Below are positions 1 to 9,007 of a stretch of 64,000 bases of DNA, piece by piece (within the stretch, counting starts at the first letter, position 1; each line of letters starts with the position of its first letter). The notes beneath the pieces were generated by a model that saw only the letters and a program-made list of their open reading frames with translations, ran no database searches and was not told where the DNA came from. The translations under genes and the position numbers were made by a program. Location of the stretch: assembly GCA_963758335.1 (NCBI GenBank), contig CAVWVF010000004.1:1240001-1304000 (forward strand), written 5' to 3'. The DNA is from Roseiarcus sp963758335. GTDB taxonomy: Bacteria; Pseudomonadota; Alphaproteobacteria; Rhizobiales; Beijerinckiaceae.

Positions 1-624
1 CTCGACACGCTCAGCGAGCGGGAGTTCCGCGCAGGCTACGCCGAGGTGGTCAAATACGGCCTCATCGACGACCGGAGCTTCTTCGAATTTATCGAGGCCC
101 GCTGGCGCGAGATCTTTTCCGGCGGACCGGCGCGGACCGAGGCGATCGCGACGAGCTGCGGGGCCAAGGCGCGCGTCGTCGTCCTCGACGAAACCGAGCA
201 AGGCGAGCGGGCGCTGCTCAATCTCGGCCATACCTTCGGCCACGCCCTGGAAAGCTTGGCGCATTACGACGCGGCGCGTCTGGTTCACGGCGAGGCGGTG
301 GCGATCGGGATGGCCTGCGCGTTTCGGTTTTCCCGACAACTGGGGCTTTGCTCCGGTCAGGACGCGGCCCGGGTCGAGGCGCACCTGAAGAGCGTCGGCC
401 TGCCGACCAGGATCGGCGACATTCCCGGCCTCAGGATCGGCGCGGACGACATTCTGGCGGCCATGCGCCAGGACAAGAAGGTCGAGCGCGGGCGGCTCAC
501 CTTCATTCTCGCCAGGGGGATCGGCGAGAGCTTCATTGCTCGCGACGTTCAGGAGACGAGCGTGCGCGAATTCCTGAAAAGGGACCTCGAGCCGGCGGCG
601 GTCGGCGGGCATGGGCCGCTTTAG
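1..624 (+). CDS. aroB: 3-dehydroquinate synthase, 3' part only
   Basis: The reading frame is open from the first base of the window, so the gene begins upstream and only about the last 207 codons are present. The product converts DAHP to 3-dehydroquinate, the second step of the shikimate pathway, in the cytoplasm using NAD+ and a divalent metal. Seen: the family segment AGYAEVVKYG near the start of the fragment, and NLGHTFGHALE, which carries the first metal-ligand histidine. A second conserved histidine lies in LVHGEAVAIGM. The C-terminal helical domain ends normally at a TAG. An ATG at 46 is internal, not the start. A CNNM-type gene follows 26 bp later on the same strand. The family assignment is secure. 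Confidence 0.95.
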   Translation, partial: LDTLSEREFRAGYAEVVKYGLIDDRSFFEFIEARWREIFSGGPARTEAIATSCGAKARVVVLDETEQGERALLNLGHTFGHALESLAHYDAARLVHGEAVAIGMACAFRFSRQLGLCSGQDAARVEAHLKSVGLPTRIGDIPGLRIGADDILAAMRQDKKVERGRLTFILARGIGESFIARDVQETSVREFLKRDLEPAAVGGHGPL

Positions 625-650
625 CCCTTCCGCCGTGCTAAGATAGAGCC

Positions 651-1967
651 ATGCCGATCGGTCTCGACATCGTCGTTATCGTGGTCAGCATCGCCGCGGC
701 GGCGTTCTTCGCCGGCGCCGAAACCGCGCTGACGGCCGCGTCGCGCGCGCGCATGCACGCGCTCGAGATGGCGGGCGACAAGCGGGCGAAGCTGGTGACC
801 CGCCTCATCGGCATGCGCGGCCGGCTCATCAGCTCCATGTTGCTCGGCGGCCAGTTTGTCACCATCGGTTCGTCGGCAATCGCCACGAGCCTCATGCTCG
901 ACCTCTATGGCGAACACGGGGTGTGGGCGGCGACCGTCATCATGACTGCGCTGATCGTCGTTTTCGGCGAGGTGACGCCCAAGACCATCGCCATCGCCTA
1001 TCCGGACCGCGTGTCGCTGTTGATCGCGCCGGCGGTGCTGTTCTTCGTCACCGTCTTCGGCCCGGTCGTGAGCGCGGTCGAGGCGCTGGTGCGGGGCTTC
1101 CTGCGTCTGTGCGGCGTGTCGCTCATCGAGAAGGATCCGGGCGTCACCGGCCACGAGGAGCTGATGGGCGCCGTCGACATCCTGCATCGCGAAGGCGGCG
1201 TCGAGCGCGAAGAGCGCGACATGTTCGGCGGCCTGCTCGAACTCGCCGAGATCCCGGTGTCCGACATCATGGTGCATCGCACCAAGATGCGACTGATCGA
1301 CGCCGATCTGCCGCCGGAGGAGCTCGTTCGCGAGGTGATCGACTCGCCCTATACGCGCATGCCGCTCTGGCGGGGCGAGCCGGACAACATCGTGGGCGTC
1401 CTGCACGCCAAGGACTTGCTGCGCGCCTACGTCGCAGCGGGAGGCGACGCCGGAAAGCTCAAGATCAGCGAGCTCATGCTCGAGCCGTGGTTCATCCCCG
1501 AATCGACGACGCTAAGCGATCAGCTGCAGGCGTTCCTGCGTCGGGGAACGCATTCGGCGCTGGTCGTCGACGAATATGGCGTGGTGCAGGGACTGGTGAC
1601 GCTCGAGGACATCATCGAGGAGATCGTCGGCGACATTCGCGACGAGCACGACGAGGCCGTGCTCGGCGTGCGCAAGCAGCGCGACGGCTCTGTCGTCGTC
1701 GAAGGCTCGGTGACCATCCGCGACCTCAATCGGGCGATGGGCTGGAGCCTGCCCGATGAGGAGGCGGCGACCGCGGCCGGCCTCGTCATCCATGAGGCCC
1801 GCGCCATTCCCGAGCCGCGGCAGACCTTCTCCTTCCACGGCTTCCGCTTCGAGGTGCTGCGCAAGCAGCGCAACCGCATCGCCGCGCTCAGGGTCACGCC
1901 GCTCGCGCCGCGCGAGCTCGGAGCGAGAGCCGTTCGTCGTGAAGGCGAGACGGCGACCCATGACTGA
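651..1967 (+). CDS. CNNM/CorC (HlyC) family membrane protein with CBS pair
   Basis: A 438-residue protein of the DUF21-CBS-CorC_HlyC family, often annotated as hemolysin or magnesium/cobalt efflux protein. Seen in order: an N-terminal hydrophobic DUF21 membrane domain (about residues 1-180, with FFAGAETALTAASRARM typical of the family), two CBS motifs (about 200-325, including DEYGVVQGLVTLEDIIEEIV) and a C-terminal CorC_HlyC domain (about 345-425). Known for the family: membrane proteins linked to Mg2+/Co2+ homeostasis with CBS domains sensing adenine nucleotides. Inferred: the same role here. The length is normal and the frame intact. It follows aroB closely and may be cotranscribed with it. 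The substrate is not proven by sequence. Confidence 0.9.
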   Translation: MPIGLDIVVIVVSIAAAAFFAGAETALTAASRARMHALEMAGDKRAKLVTRLIGMRGRLISSMLLGGQFVTIGSSAIATSLMLDLYGEHGVWAATVIMTALIVVFGEVTPKTIAIAYPDRVSLLIAPAVLFFVTVFGPVVSAVEALVRGFLRLCGVSLIEKDPGVTGHEELMGAVDILHREGGVEREERDMFGGLLELAEIPVSDIMVHRTKMRLIDADLPPEELVREVIDSPYTRMPLWRGEPDNIVGVLHAKDLLRAYVAAGGDAGKLKISELMLEPWFIPESTTLSDQLQAFLRRGTHSALVVDEYGVVQGLVTLEDIIEEIVGDIRDEHDEAVLGVRKQRDGSVVVEGSVTIRDLNRAMGWSLPDEEAATAAGLVIHEARAIPEPRQTFSFHGFRFEVLRKQRNRIAALRVTPLAPRELGARAVRREGETATHD

Positions 1968-2027
1968 GCGTTTGCGGGTGGCGGGCGACCCGCGCCGAAT
2001 GTCCGTTGCGGCGCGCGGCCGCGATCG

Positions 2028-2057
2028 TTGCCGCGCCGCAAGACTTGCCTATATAAC
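2028..2057 (+). promoter_or_regulatory. Putative promoter of hflK operon
   Basis: TTGCCG at 2028-2033 and TATAAC at 2052-2057 are separated by 18 bp and lie about 40 bp before the hflK start, in an otherwise very GC-rich intergenic segment. The match to a vegetative -35/-10 pair is good by eye only. Confidence 0.45.
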
Positions 2058-2094
2058 GGGCATTGCGGCGGACGGCGGCCGGCGAGAGGATTTG

Positions 2095-3198
2095 ATGTCC
2101 TGGAACAATCAAGGCGGCGGACCGGGGCGCGGGCGAGGACCATGGGGGCAAGGGCCCTCCGGTCCTCCGACCGGAGACCTGGAAGAGATCATTCGCCGCG
2201 TGCAGGAGGCTCTGGGCAGGCTGACGCCCGGCGGCTCGCGAGGCGGCGGAGGGTCGGCAGGCGGCCTCAGCGGCCGCACCATTGTGTTCCTCGTTCTGGC
2301 GGCGGTGCTGGTCTGGTTCGTCTGGGGCACTTTCTACACTGTTCAACCCAACGAGGTCGGCATCAATCTCGTGCTCGGCCGGTACACCGGCAAAACGGCC
2401 GCCGGCCTCAACACCAACTGGCCCTGGCCGATCGGCTCCGTGATCAAGGTCCCTGTCTGGGACCAGCTGATCACCGAGGTCGGCTACCGCAGCCTTAGCG
2501 CGACCCCCGACGTTCCCGAGGAAAGCCAGATGCTGACGGGTGACAAGAACATCGTCGACGTCCACTTCCGGGTGAACTGGCAGATCGATCCGGCCAAGCC
2601 CGAGGACTATGTGTTCAACATCCTCAGCCCGCGCGAGACGGTGAAGGCGGTGGCCGAGAGCATCATGCGGGAAGTCGTCGGCCTCAAGACCATCGACGGC
2701 ATCCTGACGACCGACCGCAAATCGGTGGAGACGGACGCGCAGAAGCGCATCCAGGATCTGCTCAACGACTACAAGGCCGGCGTCCTGGTCAAGCAGGTCC
2801 AGTTGCAGTCGGTCGACGCGCCGAGCCAGGTCCTTTCCGCCTATCGCGACGTCACCGCGGCGCAGCAGGACCAGCAGCGCGCCGTCAACGAAGCCGAAAC
2901 CTATGCCAACAAGGTTGTCCCCGAGGCCGAAGGCGGCGCGGCGCGCATCGTCGCCGAGGCCCAGGCCTATCGCGAGCAGACGATTCTGGACGCCAAGGGC
3001 CAGACCGCGCGCTACAAACAGATCTACGAACAGTACAAGAAGGCGCCGGCGGTCACCCGCGAGCGCATGTATCTCGAGACCATGGAGCGCGTTCTCGGGC
3101 CGATGGAGAAGACGGTCATCGACACGAACGCGGCCGCCGCGCCGGTGCCCTATATCGCGCTCGATCCCCTGCAGTCCAAGTCGGGAGGCGCGAAATGA
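2095..3198 (+). CDS. hflK: FtsH protease modulator HflK
   Basis: A 367-residue SPFH/band-7 membrane protein. With HflC it forms the HflKC complex that surrounds the FtsH protease in the inner membrane and restrains its activity on membrane substrates. Seen: a Gly/Pro-rich N-terminus, a single membrane segment at about residues 62-80 (FLVLAAVLVWFVWGTF), then the band-7 domain beginning VQPNEVGINLVLGRY, and a helical C-terminal part with GAARIVAEAQAY. The frame is open far upstream, but ATG 2095 is preferred because it begins the typical MSWNN sequence and has a GAGAGGA ribosome site. Its stop overlaps the hflC start (ATGA), indicating translational coupling. Confidence 0.95.
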   Translation: MSWNNQGGGPGRGRGPWGQGPSGPPTGDLEEIIRRVQEALGRLTPGGSRGGGGSAGGLSGRTIVFLVLAAVLVWFVWGTFYTVQPNEVGINLVLGRYTGKTAAGLNTNWPWPIGSVIKVPVWDQLITEVGYRSLSATPDVPEESQMLTGDKNIVDVHFRVNWQIDPAKPEDYVFNILSPRETVKAVAESIMREVVGLKTIDGILTTDRKSVETDAQKRIQDLLNDYKAGVLVKQVQLQSVDAPSQVLSAYRDVTAAQQDQQRAVNEAETYANKVVPEAEGGAARIVAEAQAYREQTILDAKGQTARYKQIYEQYKKAPAVTRERMYLETMERVLGPMEKTVIDTNAAAAPVPYIALDPLQSKSGGAK

Positions 3199-4124
3199 GG
3201 CGGCCTCTGAATGGCCTCGCGATCGCCGTCCTGGCGATCGCCGTCATCGTTCTGGCGTCGATGTCGATGTTCGTCGTCGACCCCACCGAACAGGCGCTGG
3301 TGCTGCGCTTCGGCCAGCCGATCCGCGACTTGATCGGGGCGCCGGGCCTCTACTTCAAGTGGCCGTTCGTCGACACGGTCGTCTACATCGACAAGCGCAT
3401 TCTGGCGCTCGACAATGAGCGCGAGGAAGTGCTGGTGTCGGACAACCAGCGGCTCGAGGTCGACGCGTTCGTGCGCTACCACATCGCCGATCCGCTCCTC
3501 TTTTACCAATCCGTCTTCAACACTCGCGGGGCCGACGCGCAGCTCGGCGGCATGCTGAACTCGGCGCTCCGGCGCACGCTGTCGGGGGCCTCGATTACCG
3601 ATATCGTGCGCGACAAGCGCGACGCGCTGATGGCCGACATCCGCGACCAGATGATCGCCGGCGCCAAGCGTTTCGGCCTTGCCGTGGTCGACGTGCGCAT
3701 CAAGCGCGCCGACCTCCCGGCGGAGAACTCGGAGGCGGTGTTCCGCCGCATGCAGACCGAGCGGCAGCAGCGCGCGGCGTCCTACAGGGCGCAAGGCTCG
3801 CAGCAGAGCCAACAGATCAAGGCGGAGGCGGACCGCAAAGTCACCGTCATCACGGCGCAGGCTCAGCAGCAATCTGAGCAGATCCGCGGCGAAGGCGACG
3901 GCGAGCGCAACCGCATCTTCGCCGAAGCCTACGGCGCGGACCCGGAATTCTTCGCCTTCTATCGCTCGATGCAGGCCTATCAGAACAGCTTCGGCGGCGG
4001 GGCGAACGCCGGGGCGACGCGCGCGCTCATCAGTCCCAAGTCCGATTTCTTCCGCTATTTCTCGACGCCGACGCCCCCGCCGGAAACGGGGGCCGGCTCG
4101 GCTCCGTCGGCGAAGGCGGACTGA
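3195..4124 (+). CDS. hflC: FtsH protease modulator HflC
   Basis: A 309-residue partner of HflK in the periplasm-facing complex that regulates FtsH. Seen: an N-terminal membrane anchor (about residues 6-28), the band-7 domain starting FVVDPTEQALVLRFGQP, and the charged helix ending in the conserved segment EFFAFYRSMQAY. The start codon overlaps the hflK stop by four bases. The length is typical. A DUF2065 gene begins one base after its stop and degP lies further downstream, the usual alphaproteobacterial order for a membrane and periplasmic protein quality-control operon. Confidence 0.95.
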   Translation: MRRPLNGLAIAVLAIAVIVLASMSMFVVDPTEQALVLRFGQPIRDLIGAPGLYFKWPFVDTVVYIDKRILALDNEREEVLVSDNQRLEVDAFVRYHIADPLLFYQSVFNTRGADAQLGGMLNSALRRTLSGASITDIVRDKRDALMADIRDQMIAGAKRFGLAVVDVRIKRADLPAENSEAVFRRMQTERQQRAASYRAQGSQQSQQIKAEADRKVTVITAQAQQQSEQIRGEGDGERNRIFAEAYGADPEFFAFYRSMQAYQNSFGGGANAGATRALISPKSDFFRYFSTPTPPPETGAGSAPSAKAD

Positions 4125-4125
4125 G

Positions 4126-4317
4126 ATGCGCGACTTCATCGTCGCTGTCGGGCTTGCCTTCGCCATCGAAGGGCTGCTGATGGCGGGGTTCGCCGAATCG
4201 ATGCGCAAGCGGATGGCCGCCGTCGCGCGCGAGGACCCGAACAAGCTGCGCGGAATGGGCCTCGGCGCAGCGCTGATCGGCGTCGCGATCGTCTGGGCTT
4301 CGCGCTCGCTGCTCTAA
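4126..4317 (+). CDS. DUF2065 family small membrane protein
   Basis: A 63-residue protein starting MRDFIVAVGLAFAIEGLLM. Two hydrophobic segments (about residues 3-19 and 47-60) flank a short basic and acidic loop with PNKLRGMG. This pattern and its position between hflC and degP identify the DUF2065 (YjeT-like) family. The function is unknown; an accessory role in the HflKC/DegP membrane quality-control operon is only inferred from context. It starts directly after the hflC stop. The gene is short but convincingly real because of conserved position, coupling and sequence. Confidence 0.85.
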   Translation: MRDFIVAVGLAFAIEGLLMAGFAESMRKRMAAVAREDPNKLRGMGLGAALIGVAIVWASRSLL

Positions 4318-4374
4318 AGCCGCTCTTGACCGAGGCGCTCCGGCGCCGCCGACAACGAATTCGAGGAGGATGAC

Positions 4375-5874
4375 ATGTTCGAAGACGCGCGAATCCCGAT
4401 GCCGCAACGCCGTCGAGCCCGCGCTGCGCTCGCCGGCGCGATCGTCTCGTCGCTGGTCGGCGTTCCGCTCGCGCTCGCGCCGACGGCGCCCGCGTTCGCC
4501 CAGTCGCGCCCGACCAATCTCGCCGATCTCGTCGACGCGGTCGCCGAGGCGGTGGTCAACATTTCCGCGACGCAGACGCTCGAAGCGAAGGGCGACGCAA
4601 CTCCCGATCTGCCCAAAGGCACGCCGTTCGACGAGATGTTCGAGGAGTTCTTCAAGAACCACGGCATCAATCCTCGGCCACATCCCCGTCAGGCGCAGTC
4701 GCTCGGTTCGGGCTTCGTCGTCGATCCGAGCGGAATCGTCATCACCAACAATCACGTGGTCGGCGACGCCAACGACATCGTCGTCATCTTCACCGACGGT
4801 CGCAAGCTGAAGGCCAAAGTCATCGGCAAGGATTCGAAAGTCGACATCGCCGTCCTCAAAGTGGAGAGCGACAAGCCGCTGAAGACCGTCAAGTTCGGCG
4901 ACAGCGACAAGATGCGCGTCGGCGACGGCGTGATGGCGGTCGGCAATCCGTTCGGCCTCGGCGAAACGGTGACGGCCGGCATCATTTCCGCCCGCAACCG
5001 CAACATCGACAGCGGCCCTTACGACGATTTCCTCCAGACCGACGCCTCGATCAACAAGGGCAATTCGGGAGGCCCGCTGTTCAACATGCAGGGCGACGTG
5101 ATCGGCATCAACACTGCTATCCTTTCGCCGTCCGGCGGCTCGATCGGCATCGGCTTTGCGACGCCGTCGGCCACGGTCATCCCGGTCATCGCCCAGCTCG
5201 AGCAGTTCCACGAAACGCGGCGCGGGTGGCTCGGCGTGCGAATCCAGCCGGTCGACGACACCATTGCGGACAGTCTCGGCTTGGGGACCGCTCGCGGCGC
5301 GTTGGTCGCTGGCGTCGACGACAAGGGGCCCGCCAAACCCGCCGGGCTCAAGCCCGGAGACGTGATCGTCAGGTTCGACGGCAAGGACATCAAGGAATCG
5401 CGCGACCTGCCCCGCCTCGTCGGGTCCATGCCCGTCGGCAAGTCGGTCGACGTCGTCGTCGTTCGAGACGGCAAGGAAGTGACCAAGACCGTGACGCTCG
5501 GGCGCCTCGAGGACAGCGAGAAGCAAAGCGAGACGGCGAGCAACGAGGAGGAGGCGCAACAACAGAACGCGGTCGAGAAGGCGCTCGGCATGGAGTTCTC
5601 CGGGCTCACCGACGAAGCGCGCAAGAGCTTCAAGATCAAAGACAGCGTGAAGGGCGTGGTTGTGACATCGGTCGATCAAGGATCGCCCGCCGCGGAACGC
5701 GGTCTGCGGCCCGGCGACGTCATCGAGGAGGTCAACCATCAAGCGGTGCAGACGCCGGGCGAGGTCGCCAGGGCGATCGACGCGGCGAAGAAGGACAGCA
5801 GCAAGAAGCCCGCGCTGCTCCTCGTCTCGAACGGCGAAGGCGTCGCGCGCTTTGTCGCGCTGCCCGTCAACTGA
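4375..5874 (+). CDS. degP: Periplasmic serine endoprotease of the Do/HtrA family
   Basis: A 499-residue trypsin-like periplasmic protease/chaperone that degrades misfolded envelope proteins. Seen: a basic N-terminus and signal peptide ending near residue 42 (AFAQ), then the catalytic triad His127 (ITNNHVVG), Asp157 (KVDIAVLKV) and Ser231 (NKGNSGGPLF). Two PDZ domains follow, at about 275-365 and 395-490, with GLKPGDVIVRFDG and GLRPGDVIEEV. A GAGGAGG ribosome site precedes ATG 4375. All key residues are present and the length is normal for DegP-type members with two PDZ domains. It closes the hflK-hflC-DUF2065 operon. The choice between degP, mucD or degQ as a name is a matter of orthology not resolved here. 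Confidence 0.93.
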   Translation: MFEDARIPMPQRRRARAALAGAIVSSLVGVPLALAPTAPAFAQSRPTNLADLVDAVAEAVVNISATQTLEAKGDATPDLPKGTPFDEMFEEFFKNHGINPRPHPRQAQSLGSGFVVDPSGIVITNNHVVGDANDIVVIFTDGRKLKAKVIGKDSKVDIAVLKVESDKPLKTVKFGDSDKMRVGDGVMAVGNPFGLGETVTAGIISARNRNIDSGPYDDFLQTDASINKGNSGGPLFNMQGDVIGINTAILSPSGGSIGIGFATPSATVIPVIAQLEQFHETRRGWLGVRIQPVDDTIADSLGLGTARGALVAGVDDKGPAKPAGLKPGDVIVRFDGKDIKESRDLPRLVGSMPVGKSVDVVVVRDGKEVTKTVTLGRLEDSEKQSETASNEEEAQQQNAVEKALGMEFSGLTDEARKSFKIKDSVKGVVVTSVDQGSPAAERGLRPGDVIEEVNHQAVQTPGEVARAIDAAKKDSSKKPALLLVSNGEGVARFVALPVN

Positions 5875-5889
5875 ACCGGGCGTGATCGC

Positions 5890-7095
5890 ATGACGGACGA
5901 GACGGCAAGTGTTTCCGCCGGGATCGTCGACAACGCGCTGGCGGCGGCGCGCGGCGTGCTCGAGCGCGCGCCCTTGTTCGACGGGCACAATGACCTGCCC
6001 TGGGTCATTCGAAGCGACAAGGCGGCGCGCGGCGACGTGATCGCCTATGAGCTGAACCGGGTCCACGAGAAGGCCGACACCGACATCCCGCGCCTGCGCG
6101 AGGGAATGGTCGGGGGGCAGTTCTGGGCGGCGTTCCAGCCGACCGGGGCCGCTCATTCCGCGCGGACGACGCTCGAGCAGATCGATCTCATTCGGCGGAT
6201 CGAGGAGGCGCACCCGGACGTCTTCTTTCCGGCGCGACGGGCGGCGGACTACGCAAAGGCCAGAGCGCTCGGCAAGATCGCCTCGTTCATCGCGGTCGAG
6301 GGCGGCGTCGGGCTCGAGAATTCCCTCAGTCCGTTGCGGATCTGGCATGCGGCCGGGGTGCGGCTGATGACGCTCTGCCACAACGAGACGCTCGACTGGG
6401 TGGACTCGGCGACGGACGCGCCGCGCAACGGCGGCCTCAACGCCTTCGGCCGCGCGGTGATCGGCGAACTTAACCGGCTCGGGATCGTGATCGACCTCGC
6501 GCATGCTTCGCACGAGGCGATGCGCTGCGTGCTCGACGTCACCGAGGCGCCGGTCGCGCTGTCCCATTGCAATGCGTACGCGCTCTGCGATCATCCGCGC
6601 AACGCGCCCGACGACGTGCTCAGGCGCCTCGAGGCCAACGGCGGTCTCGTAATGGCGACGTTCGTGCCCGGATTCGTGTCGCAGCCGTTGCGCGACTGGC
6701 TGCGCGGCTCGCGCGACGCCTACGGCAAAGCGCCTCTGGCGGCGGACCCAAAGGCGCAATTCGCCGAGCTCGAGGCGAAACACGGGGCCGCCCCCAAGGC
6801 GACCCTCGAGCAAGTCGCCGATCATGTCGAGCGTCTCGTCGAGACGGCGGGCGTCAATCATGTGGGGATCGGTTCGGACTATTTCGGCGGCGCCGCGCCG
6901 GTCGGGCTTGAAAACGTCAGCCGCTTCCCACACCTGTTCGCCGAACTGGTGCGACGCGGATTTTCCGAGAACGATCTGAAGAAAATGGCGTCGACAAACA
7001 TGTTGCGCGTGCTGCGCCGGGTCGAAAAGGTCGGCAACGGGCTGCGCGGGAGCCGGTCGCCGGCGATCGGGCGGCGCGAGGACTTCCCCGATTGA
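5890..7095 (+). CDS. Membrane dipeptidase (peptidase family M19)
   Basis: A 401-residue dinuclear-zinc dipeptidase of the renal dipeptidase family (amidohydrolase fold). Seen metal-ligand and active-site motifs: DGHNDLPW near residue 35, the bridging glutamate in AVEGGVG, histidines in IDLAHAS and ALSHCNA, and the aspartate in GIGSDYFGG. No signal peptide is visible, so it is probably cytoplasmic despite the family name. Known members cleave dipeptides, including D-amino-acid-containing ones. The real substrate is unknown here. It begins 15 bp after degP and may share its transcript. Confidence 0.9.
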   Translation: MTDETASVSAGIVDNALAAARGVLERAPLFDGHNDLPWVIRSDKAARGDVIAYELNRVHEKADTDIPRLREGMVGGQFWAAFQPTGAAHSARTTLEQIDLIRRIEEAHPDVFFPARRAADYAKARALGKIASFIAVEGGVGLENSLSPLRIWHAAGVRLMTLCHNETLDWVDSATDAPRNGGLNAFGRAVIGELNRLGIVIDLAHASHEAMRCVLDVTEAPVALSHCNAYALCDHPRNAPDDVLRRLEANGGLVMATFVPGFVSQPLRDWLRGSRDAYGKAPLAADPKAQFAELEAKHGAAPKATLEQVADHVERLVETAGVNHVGIGSDYFGGAAPVGLENVSRFPHLFAELVRRGFSENDLKKMASTNMLRVLRRVEKVGNGLRGSRSPAIGRREDFPD

Positions 7096-7191
7096 CGCGA
7101 GCGACGAAATGTCGCGGAGAAAAGGCGAACCGTCCGTGGATATTTTCCGCCAAAACGATTGTCGTCCGTATGGTTGAGCCGGCGGGTTCTT

Positions 7192-7218
7192 TATAGTAGG
7201 ATATTCGCAAATACGAAG
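7192..7218 (+). promoter_or_regulatory. -10-like box and dyad operator before the ArsR regulator
   Basis: TATAGT at 7192-7197 is followed by a dyad at 7204-7217, TTCG-CAAATA-CGAA, that ends one base before the regulator's ATG. Its position over the expected transcription start suggests autorepression. The half-sites are seen directly; the binding is inferred. Confidence 0.4.
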
Positions 7219-7587
7219 ATGATCGAGATGGACGTTATGGCTCTCGCGAAGGCGGTTGAACACCGCGACACGGTGGATGTCGACAGAATGGCGGCTAGCG
7301 CCCGCGAAGCCACCGAGTTTCTCAAGGCGCTCGCCCATGAGTCCCGTCTTCTGATCCTCTGCGATCTGCTCGATGGCGAGAAGTCGGTCGGCGAACTCGA
7401 GTCCTTCCTGGATCTTCGCCAATCGACCGTATCGCAGCAGTTGGCTCGGCTGCGCCTTGAAGGGCTCGTCGCGGCGCGGCGCGACGGCAAGACGATCTAT
7501 TACGGCATCGCCAACGAGAGGGTGCGCGCGGTCATCGGCGTGCTCTACAGCGCCTTCTGCAACGCCAAACCGGCCCGGGCCGCATAA
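7219..7587 (+). CDS. ArsR-family repressor, BigR/SqrR (persulfide-sensing) type
   Basis: A 122-residue winged-helix repressor. The recognition helix region DLRQSTVSQQLARLRLEG and the wing GKTIYYGI are typical of ArsR proteins. Two cysteines, Cys48 (LLILC) and Cys114 (YSAFC), sit 66 residues apart. That is the position and spacing of the redox pair in BigR/SqrR/YgaV regulators, which lose DNA binding when sulfane sulfur links the cysteines. The metal-binding motif of ArsR/SmtB proteins is absent. ATG 7219 is chosen; upstream alternatives extend into the operator-like dyad. No sulfide-oxidation gene is adjacent, so the regulon must lie elsewhere or be the gene itself. Family is firm; ligand is inferred. 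Confidence 0.82.
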   Translation: MIEMDVMALAKAVEHRDTVDVDRMAASAREATEFLKALAHESRLLILCDLLDGEKSVGELESFLDLRQSTVSQQLARLRLEGLVAARRDGKTIYYGIANERVRAVIGVLYSAFCNAKPARAA

Positions 7588-7631
7588 TTCGGTTGCGCCC
7601 GCCGACGCGGCGGAGAACCGAGCGCGTGATT

Positions 7632-8983
7632 TCAGGCCCTGCGAAGGCCGCTCGCGCATGCCCCCGCCAGCGATAGCCCCGCCGCCGTCCACAGCGCAAT
7701 CGAGGTCGCGTGTCCAAGCGCCCGGCCGAAAGCGACCACCATCAGGGCGGCGCAGAAGGACTGCCCGATCAGACGCCCGGACGACTGTAGCCCGGCGGCG
7801 CCGCCGCTGCGGTTGGGTGGCGCGCTGCCGATGATGAGCCGATTGTTCGGCGATTGAAAAAACCCGAAGCCGAGACCACAGACCGCAAGCCGCCAGACGA
7901 GCGACGCGACGCCCGCTTCGTCGCCCTGGAGGGCGACCAGCGCGAGGCCTGCCGCCATCACGATGAGCCCGGCTGCGCCGAGCAGGCCGGGGACGAACCG
8001 GTCCGCCAATCGTCCGGCGATCGGCGCAATCAGAGCCGTCGCGAGCGGCCAGGGAGTCATCAGGAGGCCGGTCGCGGTTTCCGAGCGACGGAGGGTGTCC
8101 TCGAAATAAAACGGCAGCGCCACCAGGGCGAGGCTCTGGGCGGCGAAGGAAGCGATCGACGTCGCCAGCGACAGTGCGAACACCGGCCGGCTCAGGAGAT
8201 CGAGCGGCAGCAGAGGCGTCGCGAGCCTCAACTGCCTCCGGACGAACAGGGCGCCGACCGCCGCCGCGGCGACGAGCTCCACGACCGCCACCGACTGTCC
8301 GCGGACATAGCCGACGCTGTTGACGCCGGGATATGAGCAGGCCGAAGGTCAGCGCGTTGAGGACGACGCTGATCGGATCGAGCCTACGCTTCGAGCCCGA
8401 CCGGAACGTTGATGAGAAACAGCCATCGCCACGAGGCGACCGAGAGGATCGCAGCCGCCACGGTCGGGCTCCCGGCGGAGCAGACGGCCACGACCAGCGC
8501 GATGGCGCCGACGCCGCGGCCGAGGCGGGAGGACGGATAGATGAAGCGCACGAGCCGATGTTGACGCTCATGATCCCTGCCGCGCCGAGTCCCTGGAGGG
8601 CCCGCGCAAGCGTCAGCAGGGTAAGGGTCGGGGCGAACGCGCAGGCAAGCGACGCCAGCGTGAAGAGGGCGAGGCCAGGCCGATAGACGCGACGAGCCGA
8701 GACCGTCGCCCAGCGCCGACAGAGGCAGGAGCGAGACCGTGACCGCGAGCTGGAAGGCGTTGACGATCCAGACGGAGTCGGCGTTCGGGATGGCGAGCTC
8801 GTGCGCGATCGTCGGCAGCGCGACGTTGACGATGGCCCCGTCGAGAACGGCCATCGCCGTCGCCATCACCAGCGTGGCGAACGCCAGCATGCGCTGCGGA
8901 TTGGGGAGGCCGTCGTGGACGGGCGCGGGGCGGGAGGTCGACTGGTCGATGGGCAGCGGGGTCTTCGGCACAAGCCGGGTCAT
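7632..8983 (-). pseudogene. MFS drug exporter (DHA2/EmrB type), multiply frameshifted
   Basis: Read on the minus strand, pieces of one major facilitator protein occur in different frames. The N-terminal part has ATAMAVLDGAIVNVALPT and SVWIVNAFQLAVTV. An internal piece has ALFTLASLACAF and GLGAAGIMSVNIG, then LVRFIYPSSRLGRG and WRWLFLINVPVG. The C-terminal part runs from VAVVELVAAAAVGALFVRRQ to the stop at 7632. At least three to four frame changes (about 8700, 8555, 8385 and 8320) separate them. The family exports drugs across the inner membrane by proton exchange. As written no functional protein can be made. The gene is dead, or this stretch is poorly sequenced. ATG 8983 is the likely start; 9004 is also possible. 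Confidence 0.8.
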
Positions 8984-9007
8984 GTTCGTCTCTGCCGCCC
9001 TCAAGCC

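Noticed and set aside
4030..8571. A very long minus-strand open frame of about 1500 codons
   Set aside because: It runs antisense through degP, the dipeptidase and the regulator, has Arg/Asp/Ala-biased composition typical of antisense frames in GC-rich DNA, and matches no family except a short piece of the broken MFS gene.
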